Counted from the first letter of the stretch, positions 8,417 through 20,105 are shown. The stretch: DNA of 64,000 bases from Cupriavidus yeoncheonensis (GCF_905397275.1 NZ_CAJPUY010000008.1:1-64000), one strand, 5' to 3'. A program made the numbers and translations. Notes: generated by a model not told the origin, from the letters alone.

Positions 8417-9595
8417 CTACAGGCGCTCGATAATGGTGACGTTGGCCAGCCCGCCGCCTTCGCACATGGTCTGCAGGCCGTAGCGCTTGCCATGCGTGTG
8501 CAGCGCATGGATCAGCGTGGTCATCAGCTTGGCGCCCGAGCCGCCCAGCGGATGGCCCAGCGCGATGGCACCGCCATGGATGTTCAGGCGTTCCGGATCG
8601 GCACCCGTCGCCTTGAGCCACGCGAGCGGCACCGGGGCAAATGCCTCGTTCACTTCGTACAGGTCGATGTCATGGATGCTCATGCCGGCCTTCCTGAGCG
8701 CGTGCTGCGTAGCCGGCAGCGGCGCTTCCAGCATGATCACCGGATCATGGCCGATCACGGTCATGTGGTGCACGCGTGCCAGCGGCTTGACGCCCAGCTT
8801 CTTCAGGCCGGCTTCGTTGACCACCATCAAGCCTGCCGCGCCGTCGCAGATCTGGCTGGCCGTGGCCGCGGTCACGCGCCCGCCGTCGGCGATCAGCTTG
8901 ACGCTGCCGATGGATTCCAGCGTGGAATCCGCCCGAATGCCTTCGTCGGCAGTATGCATCTCGCCGTTGCGGGTGCCATCGGCCAGGCGAGCCTCCACCG
9001 GCACGATCTCGGCATTGAAGCGGCCCGCGCGGGTCGCGGCGGCGGCGCGCTGGTGGCTCAGCAAGGCGTAACGGTCCAGGTCCTCACGCGACAGGCCGTA
9101 GTTGCGCGCGATCATTTCCGCGCCCGTGAACTGGCTGAACTGCACACCCGGGTAACGCTGCTCGACGTTCGGGCTCTTCGGCACGCCAAAGCCGTTCTTG
9201 GCCGGCAGCTGCGACGACAGGCCCATCGGCACGCGCGTCATGCTCTCCACGCCAGCGGCAATGACGATGTCCATCGCGCCGGACATCACCGCCTGCGCGG
9301 CAAAGTGCAGCGCCTGCTGCGACGAACCACACTGGCGGTCGACCGAGGTGCCCGGCACGCTCTCGGGCAGGCGCGAGGCCAGGATGGCGTTGCGCGCCAC
9401 GTTGCCGGCCTGTTCGCCGACCTGGCTCACGCAGCCCATGATGACGTCTTCGATCAGCGCGGGATCGGCACCGGTGCGGTCGAGCAGCGCGTTGAGCACC
9501 TCCGCGGCCAGGTCGGCCGGATGCCAGCCGGCAAGCCTGCCGCCCTTGCGCCCACCCGCGGTACGTACCGCACCAACGATATATGCCTCTGCCAT
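8417..9595 (-). CDS. Acetyl-CoA acyltransferase (thiolase)
   Basis: A 392-residue thiolase that would cleave a 3-oxoacyl-CoA with free CoA. The acylated cysteine is C89 in SVDRQCGSSQQAL, the histidine lies in GGAIALGHPLGGSGAKL, and the second cysteine in CEGGGLANVTIIERL at the C-terminus. Start 9595 has AAGGAGA six bases upstream. The gene ends the minus-strand group after the thioesterase and flavin reductase genes but has a 125-bp leader with its own copy of the cluster palindrome (9681-9696), so it is probably transcribed on its own as well. The length and motifs fit beta-oxidation-type degradative thiolases rather than the biosynthetic PhaA type; substrate unknown. Confidence 0.92.
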   Translation of the reverse strand: MAEAYIVGAVRTAGGRKGGRLAGWHPADLAAEVLNALLDRTGADPALIEDVIMGCVSQVGEQAGNVARNAILASRLPESVPGTSVDRQCGSSQQALHFAAQAVMSGAMDIVIAAGVESMTRVPMGLSSQLPAKNGFGVPKSPNVEQRYPGVQFSQFTGAEMIARNYGLSREDLDRYALLSHQRAAAATRAGRFNAEIVPVEARLADGTRNGEMHTADEGIRADSTLESIGSVKLIADGGRVTAATASQICDGAAGLMVVNEAGLKKLGVKPLARVHHMTVIGHDPVIMLEAPLPATQHALRKAGMSIHDIDLYEVNEAFAPVPLAWLKATGADPERLNIHGGAIALGHPLGGSGAKLMTTLIHALHTHGKRYGLQTMCEGGGLANVTIIERL

Positions 9596-9680
9596 GTGGA
9601 TCTCCTTGAACGGTGCCGGCAATATGATCAGCCGTATAGCCTCGATGCTCGTATTCTGGTGGCCTCATCAGGCGCGCGCG

Positions 9681-9696
9681 TCGTCGGAAGCGACGA
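9681..9696. promoter_or_regulatory. Cluster operator candidate, copy 1 (thiolase)
   Basis: TCGTCGGAAGCGACGA, a perfect 6-bp inverted repeat with a 4-base spacer, centred about 94 bases before the thiolase start codon. The identical 16 bases occur at 11236-11251, with variants at 17487-17502 and 17555-17570, all ahead of genes of the same acyl-CoA cluster. Confidence 0.7.
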
Positions 9697-9720
9697 ACCG
9701 CACGCCGCCCCCCTCCCCGC

Positions 9721-10170
9721 TCAGGTCCGCGGCCCGAGCACGGCAAAGATGGCGGTAGCGCGCAGCAGGCAGCGCTCCCCGCTCATCACGCGGCATGTGC
9801 CATAGCGCAGGCGCGACCCGAGCTTGTCGAACTCCACGCGCGCCTCGAGCCAGTCGCCGACGCGCGCGGCGTCGAGGTAGTCCAGGCTCAGGTTGACGGT
9901 GACGGCGTTATTCTTCCGCTCGGTCTCGACCTGCATCATCATGCCGATCGCCGTATCGGCCAGCGTGGCCAGCATGCCGCCGTGCGGAATGCCGAGATTG
10001 TTCAGATGATGCTCGCCAACGCGCACGGCCAGGGTGCGGCGCTGCAGATTGACGTACAGCTGGCCGAAGTGGCCCATGTAGCCATCCAGCTTGCTCAAGG
10101 CCGCGAATCCCTCGGGCACGACTTCAGCGTCATCGCCGGTTGCCATGTTGGCAATGTCCCCTTCCGCCAT
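9721..10170 (-). CDS. PaaI-type hotdog-fold thioesterase
   Basis: A 149-residue single-domain hotdog protein with the family motif NLGIPHGGMLATLADTAIGMM, followed by the strand VTVNLSLDYLDAARVGDWLEA. It probably hydrolyses acyl-CoA intermediates of the surrounding pathway, freeing CoA when the route stalls. It starts four bases after the flavin reductase stop codon, which indicates translational coupling. An ATG at 10146 has a better ribosome site (AAGGGGA) and would shorten the protein by eight residues. Confidence 0.85.
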   Translation of the reverse strand: MAEGDIANMATGDDAEVVPEGFAALSKLDGYMGHFGQLYVNLQRRTLAVRVGEHHLNNLGIPHGGMLATLADTAIGMMMQVETERKNNAVTVNLSLDYLDAARVGDWLEARVEFDKLGSRLRYGTCRVMSGERCLLRATAIFAVLGPRT

Positions 10171-10174
10171 GGCT

Positions 10175-11176
<1,002 letters not shown>

Positions 11177-11235
11177 CTACCTGGGCAGGCTGCGCCACGC
11201 AGGGGCAGTCTAAGGTGCCCCCGCGCGCCCTAGCT

Positions 11236-11251
11236 TCGTCGGAAGCGACGA
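11236..11251. promoter_or_regulatory. Cluster operator candidate, copy 2 (flavin reductase / hydratase)
   Basis: TCGTCGGAAGCGACGA, identical to copy 1. It lies in the divergent gap, centred about 98 bases from the flavin reductase start and about 68 from the enoyl-CoA hydratase start, so one site could serve both directions. Confidence 0.7.
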
Positions 11252-11310
11252 TTGCAGGAGACGCATTCTGCACTAGTGTGGACCCGACCCACCCACGCCG
11301 CCTGACCGCC

Positions 11311-12186
11311 ATGAGCCATCCCACCCCGACCTTCGAGACCCTGCGCTACGCCGTGGAAGACGGCGTAGCGACCATTACCCTGCACCGGCCCGAGCAGCTC
11401 AACGCCTTCACGGCCCAGATGATGCAGGACCTGATCGCCGCCTTCGACGCCACCGATGTCGACGACAACGTGCGCGCCGTCATCGTCACGGGCTCCGGCC
11501 GCGCCTTCTGCGCGGGCGCGGACCTGTCGGGCGGCAGCTCCACCTTCGATTTCGAGAAGCGCTATGGTGCGAAGCCCGACACGGCCCACCGCGACGGCGG
11601 CGGCCGCGTGTCGCTGCGCATCTTCCGCAGTCTCAAGCCGGTCATTGGCGCGGTGAACGGCGCAGCAGTTGGCGTCGGCGTGACCATGCAGTTACCCATG
11701 GACATCCGGCTGGCGTCCACCGATGCCAGGTTCGGCTTCGTGTTCGCGCGGCGCGGCATTACGCCGGAAGCCGCGTCTTCGTGGTTCCTGTCGCGCGTGG
11801 TGGGCATCTCGACGGCGCTGGAGTGGTGCTACACCGGCCGCGTGTTCTCGGCGCAGGAAGCGTTCGAGCGCGGCCTGGTACGTTCGCTCCATGCACCCGA
11901 GGACCTGTTGCCCGCCGCCCGCGCCATCGCGCGGGAAATCGCCGATAACGCGGCGCCTGTGTCGGTCGCCATCTCGCGCCAGCTGATCTGGCGCATGGCC
12001 GGGGCCAGCCACCCGATGGAGGCGCACAAGCTCGACAGCCGGGCGATCCAGTCGCGCGGCCGTTCGGCCGACGTCAAGGAAGGCGTCAGCGCGTTCCTCG
12101 AGAAACGCCCCGCAGCCTTCCCCGATCGCGTTTCGGAAGACATGCCGGACTTCTTCGAATGGGGCGGCGAGCCGCCGTTCGCCTGA
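11311..12186 (+). CDS. Enoyl-CoA hydratase/isomerase family protein
   Basis: A 291-residue crotonase-fold enzyme. TLHRPEQLNAFTAQM is the family N-terminal block, SGRAFCAGADLSGG forms the first part of the oxyanion hole and VNGAAVGVGVTMQLPMDIRLAST the second; FARRGITPEAASSWFLSRVVG carries a glutamate at the usual catalytic position. Expected role: hydrate or isomerise an unsaturated acyl-CoA between the dehydrogenase and thiolase steps encoded nearby. Start 11311 is the first ATG before the conserved fold. It is followed 12 bp later by the nitroreductase gene, giving a two-gene unit divergent from the flavin reductase unit. Confidence 0.92.
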   Translation: MSHPTPTFETLRYAVEDGVATITLHRPEQLNAFTAQMMQDLIAAFDATDVDDNVRAVIVTGSGRAFCAGADLSGGSSTFDFEKRYGAKPDTAHRDGGGRVSLRIFRSLKPVIGAVNGAAVGVGVTMQLPMDIRLASTDARFGFVFARRGITPEAASSWFLSRVVGISTALEWCYTGRVFSAQEAFERGLVRSLHAPEDLLPAARAIAREIADNAAPVSVAISRQLIWRMAGASHPMEAHKLDSRAIQSRGRSADVKEGVSAFLEKRPAAFPDRVSEDMPDFFEWGGEPPFA

Positions 12187-12198
12187 ACAGGGGTCAAC

Positions 12199-12870
12199 AT
12201 GAAAGTCAGCCAGGCGGTGGACAGCCGCAAATCCGTGCGTGGTTTCCTGCCGAAGCCCGTTGATCCCGATACCATCCGCCGCGTGCTGGGCGCCGCGGCA
12301 CGCGCGCCCTCGGGCGGCAACCTGCAGCCCTGGCACATCCACGTGATCGGCGGCGCGGAGATGGATCGGCTCAAAGGCATCATGCGCCAGCGCGTGGCGG
12401 AAGCGCCCGGCGGCGAAGACCGCGAGTACGACATCTATCCGCGCGAACTGGCCTCTCCCTACCGCGACCGGCGCTTCGAAGTCGGCGAGGCGCTATACCG
12501 CTGCCTGGACATCCCGCGCGAAGACAAGCAACGGCGCCTGGCGCAGTTCGCCAACAACTTCGCGTTCTTCGGTGCGCCGCTGGCGCTGTTCTGCAGCGTC
12601 GACCGGCGCATGGGGCCGCCGCAATGGTCCGACCTTGGCATGTACCTGCAGACGGTGATGCTGCTGCTGCGCGAGGAGGGCCTGGATAGCTGCGCGCAGG
12701 AATGCTGGGCGATCTATCCGCAGACCCTCGGCAGCTTCCTGTCGCTGCCGCCGGAGCGGATGCTCTTCTCGGGCATGGCGATCGGCTACGAAGATCCCGA
12801 AGCTCCCGCCAACCGGTTGCGCGCGCCCCGCGCGCCGCTGGAGGCGTTCGCCGAGTTCATGGGCATCTGA
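12199..12870 (+). CDS. Nitroreductase-family flavoprotein
   Basis: A 223-residue FMN-binding nitroreductase-fold protein. The FMN phosphate-binding stretch is SRKSVRGFLPKPV and the second block is AAARAPSGGNLQPWHIHVI, with MGPPQWSDLGMYLQTVMLLL later. AGGGG precedes the start. Within an acyl-CoA cluster it is more likely an ene- or quinone-reducing enzyme than a nitro-group reductase; members of this family also act in ring reduction and dehydrogenation. It is co-transcribed with the hydratase and ends at a strong terminator shared with the convergent regulator gene. Confidence 0.88.
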   Translation: MKVSQAVDSRKSVRGFLPKPVDPDTIRRVLGAAARAPSGGNLQPWHIHVIGGAEMDRLKGIMRQRVAEAPGGEDREYDIYPRELASPYRDRRFEVGEALYRCLDIPREDKQRRLAQFANNFAFFGAPLALFCSVDRRMGPPQWSDLGMYLQTVMLLLREEGLDSCAQECWAIYPQTLGSFLSLPPERMLFSGMAIGYEDPEAPANRLRAPRAPLEAFAEFMGI

Positions 12871-12880
12871 ACGGCCAACA

Positions 12881-12907
12881 AGGCGCGCCGCTCCGGCGCG
12901 CCTTTTT
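12881..12907. terminator. Bidirectional intrinsic terminator
   Basis: AGGCGCGCC-GCTCC-GGCGCGCCT is a perfect 9-bp GC-rich stem with a 5-base loop, followed by a T-run on the plus strand. It separates the convergent nitroreductase and LuxR-type regulator genes. Confidence 0.85.
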
Positions 12908-15689
12908 ACAGCAGCCCGAGCTGCCTCGCGATGGCCACCGCCTGCGTGCGGTTGCTGGCGTGCAGCTTGGCGCTGATATTGCGCAGGTGCGTGCGCACGG
13001 TGGTTTCCGACACGAACAGCCGCTGCGCCATGGCGACGTTGGAGAAGCCTTCGGCCAGCAATTGCAGCACCTTCTGCTCCTTCGGCGTCAGCGGTTCCAC
13101 AAGTGGCGCCGGTGCGGGCTGGTTTGCCGGCGCCGCGTCCGGTCCCATGCCACAGGCTTCGAGCAACTTTTCCACATAGGCCGATGGCAGGTTGCCGCCT
13201 TGTCTCGCGCAGGCCTGCGCCACGAGGCGGCGCACCTCGTCGCCCTCATCGGCAAAGATGCGGACAAAGCCTTCCGCCGCACCGAAGCGCAGCGCTTCAC
13301 CCATGACCACGAGCGCCTGCGCGCCGTCGCCCGTGCGCTGGTACGCCTGCGCCAGCAGGATGCGCAGCTTCAGCGCGCGCCGCATGAGCTGGTTGGACAC
13401 CGCGGCCGCCAGTTCGCGCTCCAGCGCCTCGCGCACCTGCGCAGTGGGCTCGACATGCAACGCCAGCCGCAAGCGGCCGACGGTGATGTCCTCGACATCG
13501 CTGGCAAAGGAACTGACGCCCGGCCGCGTCCGCCACAGCGCAGGGTCGGCGGCGCGCAGCAGGGCTTCTTCGGCGGCATGCCGGTTGCCCTGGCGCAAGG
13601 CCAGGCGCGCGCGCTCGAGCATCGCGGACATGACCAGGCGCGTCAGGCCCCGGTGGTGCCCGAGGTGCTCCAGCGCGGCCAGCCACTCATGGGCCTGATC
13701 GGCTTCGCCACGCTCGAACGCAATGCGCGCCAGCACCAGATGTCCGGTAATGATCTGGTCCGGCAGGCCCAGGTCTCGCGACAGGGGCAGGTACACATTG
13801 AGCAGCCGGCCGGCGCGATCGGAATCGCCGCTCTCATAGAGTCCCTCGGCCAGCAGGATGCACGCCATGGCGTTGCCGTTGGTCGGCCCGAACCGGTTCG
13901 GCAGCATGGTGCGCGCGGCAATGCGGAAGCGCCCCAGCGCCTGCTGCAGCCGTCCCTGGCGCAGGTCGATCAGCCCTTCCACCGACTCCGAGAAGATCTT
14001 GTTGAAGTTGCTGTCCGAGCCGCGCACGGCCTGGCGCGCCACGGCCAGCAGCCGGCGCGCCTCGCCATAGTCGCCGCTGACCGCCGCCAGCCGCGCCATC
14101 GACGTGGCGAGAATGGCATCGGGAAAGGCATAGCCCATCGGCAGCGGCGGCAGCTCGTTGCGCGCAAAGGCGCGGGCATCGTCGAAGCGATCCATCATGT
14201 TGAGCAGCATGTGCCGCAACGCACGCACATGGGCCAGCAGCTCGCCGGCAGCGCCTTCGGTGGAAGCGGCCTGCAGCAAGGCAATGGCCTCCGCCGGGCC
14301 GCGCGTGAACGACACCGCCCACGCGCGCGCGATCTGCAGCTTGGGCCAGCGCGCCAGTTCGTCGGGCGGCACCACCTCGAGCCAGCGCGTCAGCAGCCGC
14401 ATGCGGCCCTGCGCCAGCAGCTCGCCCGCCGCGCTGTCCAGCAGCTGCAGCGCATGGGCCACGGCCCCGGCGGCAAACGCATGTTCGATGGCCGGCACCG
14501 GGCGCCCCTGCCCTTCGTACCAGCGCGAGGCCGCCATGTGCAGCCCGGGCACGGCCTGCGGCATGGTCTGCGCGAGCTGTCCGCGCAGGAAGCTGGAAAA
14601 CAGGCTGTGATAGCGATACCACTGCTGCGGCGGCTCGCCCGTGCCGCGTTCGCCGTAGCGCTCGCTTTCCAGCGGCAGCAGGAACAGGTTGGCACGCTCC
14701 AGCCAGGCCAGGATGTCGGCGCTGTTGCCGGCCGGCGCGTCGCCATCGACGGGTGCCGGGGGCTGCGGGCCTGACTGGTACAGCGCGTCGCACAGCGGTC
14801 CGCACAACTGGTCGAGGATCGACGTGCGCAACAGGAAATCGCGCACCGGCTCGGGCAGGTGGTGAAAGACGTCCTCGACCAGGTAATCGGCAATGGCCGC
14901 GTTCGAGCCCGAGAAGCCTGCGATGAAGGTCTCGGGCTGCGCGCGCCGCTCCATGGATACCGAGGCCAGCCACAGCGCGGTGGGCCACCCTTCGGTACGC
15001 CGGTGGAGCACGCTGATGGCGGCCTGCTCCAGCTTCAGGCCACGCGCCTGGCGCAGGAACGATTCGGTTTCGCTGGCGCTGAAGCGCAGCTGGGCGGGCT
15101 CGATCTCGAGCAGTTCGCCACGCGCGCGCAGCCGGCCAAGGCCGGTCTCCGGTACCCAGCGCGTGCCGACCACGACGCGCGCGCCCGGCGGCAGGCTTTC
15201 GACGAGTTGCCAGACCAGCCCCACCACGGCCGGGTTCTGCAGGGCTTCGAAGTCGTCCAGGAACAGCGTGAAGGCGCCATGATGCCGCGCCACGCGGTCC
15301 ATCAGCGCGAGCGCCTGCTCGCCGGCATCCACGCCGGCATGATCGGCTGCACGACCGGGGCCGCCTTCCAGTACCTGCGACAGCGCCACCTCCAGCGAAC
15401 CGAGGAAGCGCGTGGCGTCATTGTCGGCACGGTCCAGCGTCAGCCAGACCGTCGGCACGCCCGCCGCTTCCAGCCGCGCCCGGCATTGCAGCATGGCCGT
15501 GGTCTTGCCGAAGCCCGCCGGCGCGCGCACCAGCACGAGCCGCACGAAGCCGGCCGCGCAGACGGTGTCGCAGATGGCCGCTCGCTCGACCTGGTAAGGG
15601 GACAGCAGGGGTGGCCGCAGTTTCGCCGCCAGGGCGCCAGTGCCCGCGCCCGGCGCCGGGCGCCGGGCAGTCTCCTCTTTGCTCGCCAT
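12906..15689 (-). CDS. MalT/LuxR-type ATP-dependent transcriptional regulator
   Basis: A 927-residue STAND-type regulator. Near the N-terminus are Walker A RAPAGFGKTT and Walker B FTLFLDDFEAL, with VVVGTRWVPE after it; the middle is a long TPR-like helical repeat region; the last 65 or so residues form a LuxR helix-turn-helix (LTPKEQKVLQLLAEGFSNVAMAQRLFVSETTVRTHLRNI). Such proteins multimerise on ATP and inducer and activate promoters. It sits in the middle of the acyl-CoA cluster and is the best local candidate to bind the four TCGTCG-N4-CGACGA sites; no such site is seen in front of its own gene. The ribosome site at 15689 is weak. Confidence 0.92.
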   Translation of the reverse strand: MASKEETARRPAPGAGTGALAAKLRPPLLSPYQVERAAICDTVCAAGFVRLVLVRAPAGFGKTTAMLQCRARLEAAGVPTVWLTLDRADNDATRFLGSLEVALSQVLEGGPGRAADHAGVDAGEQALALMDRVARHHGAFTLFLDDFEALQNPAVVGLVWQLVESLPPGARVVVGTRWVPETGLGRLRARGELLEIEPAQLRFSASETESFLRQARGLKLEQAAISVLHRRTEGWPTALWLASVSMERRAQPETFIAGFSGSNAAIADYLVEDVFHHLPEPVRDFLLRTSILDQLCGPLCDALYQSGPQPPAPVDGDAPAGNSADILAWLERANLFLLPLESERYGERGTGEPPQQWYRYHSLFSSFLRGQLAQTMPQAVPGLHMAASRWYEGQGRPVPAIEHAFAAGAVAHALQLLDSAAGELLAQGRMRLLTRWLEVVPPDELARWPKLQIARAWAVSFTRGPAEAIALLQAASTEGAAGELLAHVRALRHMLLNMMDRFDDARAFARNELPPLPMGYAFPDAILATSMARLAAVSGDYGEARRLLAVARQAVRGSDSNFNKIFSESVEGLIDLRQGRLQQALGRFRIAARTMLPNRFGPTNGNAMACILLAEGLYESGDSDRAGRLLNVYLPLSRDLGLPDQIITGHLVLARIAFERGEADQAHEWLAALEHLGHHRGLTRLVMSAMLERARLALRQGNRHAAEEALLRAADPALWRTRPGVSSFASDVEDITVGRLRLALHVEPTAQVREALERELAAAVSNQLMRRALKLRILLAQAYQRTGDGAQALVVMGEALRFGAAEGFVRIFADEGDEVRRLVAQACARQGGNLPSAYVEKLLEACGMGPDAAPANQPAPAPLVEPLTPKEQKVLQLLAEGFSNVAMAQRLFVSETTVRTHLRNISAKLHASNRTQAVAIARQLGLL

Positions 15690-15854
15690 TGGCTAGTTTG
15701 TGCTCCGCATCCGGGTTCAGCCTTGCCCTGTGTACTGCAGGCCGGCCGGTGTGATGGCGCGGCCGTGCCCGTGAATGAACAGGGGATTATGGCGTAAACC
15801 GCCCCCGGCGTCGGCAAGCAAGGCCGCGACAGGCGATCGCGGCGCCGATGCGTC

Positions 15855-17399
15855 TCAGACCAGCTTGCTGCCGTGGCCGGCCCAGTAGCGGTCGCGCAGC
15901 ACCCGCTTGAGCAGCTTGCCGGTCGGCAGACGCGGCAGTTCGGCCGCGAAGTCCACGGTGCGCGGGCACTTGATGCCAGACAGATTCTCGCGGCAGAACG
16001 CGATCAGCTCGGCAGCCAGTTCCGGCCCCGCTTCCGCCATGCTGGCCGGCTGCACCACGGCCTTGACCTCTTCGCCGAAATCTTCGTTCGGTACGCCGAT
16101 CACGGCCACGTCCATGACCTTCGGATGGGTCATCAGCAGGTTCTCGGCCTCCTGCGGATAGATGTTCACGCCGCCGGAGATGATCATGTTGGCCTTGCGG
16201 TCGGTGAGGTAGAGGTAGCCGTCCTCGTCCACGTAGCCGATGTCGCCGATTGTGCTCCAGTCCGCGTGTCCGGGATGGCGCGATTCCCCGGTCTTGGCCG
16301 GGTCGTTGTGGTACACGAACTGGCGCCCCTCGGCAAAATAGATGGTGCCGGGTTGCCCGGGCGGCATCAGCGCACCCTCCGCGTCGCAGATGCGCAGCTT
16401 GCCGATCATGGCGCGCCCGACCGTGCCCTTGCGCTGCAGCCACTCGGGCGAGCTGACCACCGTCACGCCATTGCCCTCGGTGCCGGCGTAGTACTCCCAT
16501 ACGACCGGCCCCCACCATTCGATCATCTGCTCCTTGACCTGCACCGGACACGGCGCCGCGGCGTGGATGGCCGCGCGCAGCGACGACACGTCATAGCGGG
16601 CGCGCGTCTGCGCGGGCAGCTTCAGCATGCGCGAGAACATGGTCGGCACCACCTGCGTATGCGTGATGCGGTGCGCCTGCAGGAGCCGCAGGAAGTGCTC
16701 GGCATCGAAATGCTCCATCACCACCGAAGTGCCGCCGAGCGCCTGCACCGACATGTTGTAGCGCAGCGGCGCGGCATGGTACAGCGGCGCCGGCGACAGG
16801 TAGCGCATATCGGGCCCGAAGCCATACAACTTCTGGGTGAGCGCGGTCAGCGAAGTCGGTGTGTCGATGTCCGGGCTGCCCGGTGGCGCGTAGACGCCCT
16901 TCGGACGTCCGGTGGTGCCCGATGAATACAGCATGTCGCCGCCCGTGGTTTCGTCCTCGATGCGCTGGGCCGGATACCGTGCAAGCGCGGTTTCGTACGA
17001 CGTGTAGCCGGGCAAGGTACCGTTTAGCATCAGGTAGCCCTTCAGGCCCGGCACCTGTTCCGTCAGCGCCGCGGCGACCTCTTGCTGTGCCCGGGACGTG
17101 ATCAGCATCTGCGCGCCGCTGTCGCGGATGATGTAGGCGGCATCCGCCACGTTCAGGCGCGTGCTCAGGCAGATGAAGGTGATGCCGCTGCGCTGCGCGC
17201 CCCAGCACAGCTCGAACAGCCGCGGATGGTTTTCGATCAGGAAGGCCACCCTGTCGCCCGGCTGCAGGCCGTGGTCGCGATAGAGGCGGGCCACCTGGTT
17301 GGAACGCTCGTCCAGCTCGCGGTAGGTCACCACGGTGCCGTTGTCCATGATGACGGCCGGCTTGTCTGGGGTGCGCTGCGCGTGGACATACGGGTGCAT
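15855..17399 (-). CDS. AMP-dependent acyl-CoA synthetase (CoA ligase)
   Basis: A 514-residue ANL-superfamily ligase that activates a carboxylic acid to its CoA thioester via an acyl-adenylate. Visible motifs are the phosphate loop DMLYSSGTTGRPKG, the YAGTEGNG block, the hinge region VDEDGYLYLTDRKANMIISGG and the catalytic lysine region PTGKLLKR. Start 17399 has AGGAGA six bases upstream; in-frame sequence further upstream is not protein-like. It is the obvious entry enzyme of the cluster, divergent from the two acyl-CoA dehydrogenases with two copies of the palindrome in the gap. Fatty, branched, alicyclic or aryl acids are all possible substrates. Confidence 0.93.
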   Translation of the reverse strand: MHPYVHAQRTPDKPAVIMDNGTVVTYRELDERSNQVARLYRDHGLQPGDRVAFLIENHPRLFELCWGAQRSGITFICLSTRLNVADAAYIIRDSGAQMLITSRAQQEVAAALTEQVPGLKGYLMLNGTLPGYTSYETALARYPAQRIEDETTGGDMLYSSGTTGRPKGVYAPPGSPDIDTPTSLTALTQKLYGFGPDMRYLSPAPLYHAAPLRYNMSVQALGGTSVVMEHFDAEHFLRLLQAHRITHTQVVPTMFSRMLKLPAQTRARYDVSSLRAAIHAAAPCPVQVKEQMIEWWGPVVWEYYAGTEGNGVTVVSSPEWLQRKGTVGRAMIGKLRICDAEGALMPPGQPGTIYFAEGRQFVYHNDPAKTGESRHPGHADWSTIGDIGYVDEDGYLYLTDRKANMIISGGVNIYPQEAENLLMTHPKVMDVAVIGVPNEDFGEEVKAVVQPASMAEAGPELAAELIAFCRENLSGIKCPRTVDFAAELPRLPTGKLLKRVLRDRYWAGHGSKLV

Positions 17400-17486
17400 G
17401 GTGGTCTCCTGGAATGCGAATGGGCACCGCCGCGTCGCCGGCGGCTGGACTGGATGCATTCTCATGAGCCCGGCCAGACTCGGGCA

Positions 17487-17502
17487 TCGTCGGAAACGAC
17501 GA
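17487..17502. promoter_or_regulatory. Cluster operator candidate, copy 3 (CoA ligase side)
   Basis: TCGTCGGAAACGACGA, with the same inverted arms as copies 1 and 2 and one spacer change (GAAA for GAAG). Centred about 96 bases before the CoA ligase start. Confidence 0.7.
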
Positions 17503-17554
17503 ACGGGCCGAGGCCGGTGCATGCGGCAGTGCGGCAAGAGCCGGGCCCGGGGCT

Positions 17555-17570
17555 TCGTCCGATGCGACGA
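17555..17570. promoter_or_regulatory. Cluster operator candidate, copy 4 (dehydrogenase side)
   Basis: TCGTCCGATGCGACGA, one arm mismatch relative to the consensus TCGTCG-N4-CGACGA. Centred about 108 bases before the acyl-CoA dehydrogenase GTG start and 68 bp from copy 3. Confidence 0.6.
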
Positions 17571-17670
17571 TGCGCGCGCGACCGGCTTGCGTCGAAGATG
17601 GCTGTCGCAGCACGTCCTTGCGTCATTGCCCCTTCCCATTCCGAGACATCCCTTGCCGAAAGGAGCCGCG

Positions 17671-18816
17671 GTGGATTTCCAGTTCAGCGAAGACCAATCG
17701 ATGCTGCGCGACACGCTCGCGCGCTACCTGGCCGATCACTATGACTTCGAAGCGCGCCGCGCCGCCGTGCGTACAGAGGCCGGGTGGCGCCCCGGCTGCT
17801 GGCGCGCCTTCGCGCGCGAGCTCGGTATCCTTGGCGCCGGATTTCCCGAGGCGCTGGGCGGTCTCGGCGGCGGTGCGGCCGAACATTTGATCGTGATGGA
17901 ACAATGCGGCCGGCACCTGGTGCTGGAACCGTACCTGTCGACCGTCGTACTGGGCGGCGGCGCCTTGCTGCATGGCAGCAAGGCGCTCGCAGAACAATGG
18001 GTGCCGGCCATCATCGGCGGCGAAGCCATCGTGGCCTGGGCCCACGCCGAACCGGCCAGCCGCTACTGCCGGTATGACGTGCAGGCGAGCGCGGCCGCGG
18101 ACAGCGCCGGCTACGTACTCAATGGCCACAAGTCCGCGGTGGCGGGCGCACCGTTCGCCACGCATTTCGTCGTCAGCGCCCGCACCGGCGGCGCACGGCG
18201 CGACACCGATGGCATCAGCCTGTTCTGGGTGCCGCGCGACGCGCCGGGCGTGTCGCTGCGCGAGTACCCGACCATCGACGGCAACCGCGCCGCCGAAGTG
18301 CGGTTCGAGCAGGTCCGGGTGCCGTTCGGTCACCTGATCGGCGCCGAAGGCCAGGCGCTGCCCCTGATCGAACAACTGAGCGACGCCGCGCTCGTGGCGC
18401 TGAGCGCGGAAACCAACGGCGCGATGGCCCGCATGCTTGCGGACACGATCGACTATGCCCGCCAGCGCAGGCAGTTCGGCGTCGCCATCGGCAGCTTCCA
18501 GGTCCTGCAGCACCGCATGGCCGACATGGCGATGCAGCTGGAACAGTCCGTGGCATTGACCCAGGTCGCGGCCATGCAGGCCACGGCACCATGGTGCGAG
18601 CGCGCCCTGGCAGCCTGCGCGGCCAAGGCGCAGGCCGGGCAGGCCGGCCGCTTCATCGGCCAGGCCGCGGTGCAGATCCACGGCGGCATGGGCGTGACCG
18701 ATGAACTGGCGGTGGGGCACTACTTCAAGCGCGTGACGGCCATCGACCTGCAGTTCGGATCGGCCGAGCACCACCTGGGCCGCTACGCCGACCTGCTCTA
18801 CCCCGCGGCAGCCTGA
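17671..18816 (+). CDS. Acyl-CoA dehydrogenase, likely non-catalytic partner of a pair
   Basis: A 381-residue FAD-dependent acyl-CoA dehydrogenase-fold protein beginning FQFSEDQSMLRDTLARYL. The mid-domain (IVAWAHAEPASRY, VLNGHKSAVAGAPFA) and C-terminal helical domain (ARQRRQFGVAIGSFQVLQHRMADM, QIHGGMGVTDELAVGHYFKR) are present. The C-terminal G-G-S/T-x-E-I block found in the next gene is replaced by FGSAEHHLGRYADLL. Paired genes of this kind encode alpha2beta2 heteromers in steroid degradation, and the same is inferred here. Start is GTG 17671 with AAAGGAG five bases upstream. Confidence 0.9.
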   Translation: MDFQFSEDQSMLRDTLARYLADHYDFEARRAAVRTEAGWRPGCWRAFARELGILGAGFPEALGGLGGGAAEHLIVMEQCGRHLVLEPYLSTVVLGGGALLHGSKALAEQWVPAIIGGEAIVAWAHAEPASRYCRYDVQASAAADSAGYVLNGHKSAVAGAPFATHFVVSARTGGARRDTDGISLFWVPRDAPGVSLREYPTIDGNRAAEVRFEQVRVPFGHLIGAEGQALPLIEQLSDAALVALSAETNGAMARMLADTIDYARQRRQFGVAIGSFQVLQHRMADMAMQLEQSVALTQVAAMQATAPWCERALAACAAKAQAGQAGRFIGQAAVQIHGGMGVTDELAVGHYFKRVTAIDLQFGSAEHHLGRYADLLYPAAA

Positions 18817-18869
18817 GGCTGCGCCACCCAAACCCCAAGCATCCTTCAGTCCTTCAGCGAGGCCCGCCG

Positions 18870-20105
<1,236 letters not shown>

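Noticed and set aside
12702..14774. A 690-codon plus-strand frame
   Set aside because: It is antisense to the MalT/LuxR-type regulator, has arginine/glutamine-rich shadow composition and no motifs; the minus-strand gene has Walker and helix-turn-helix motifs.
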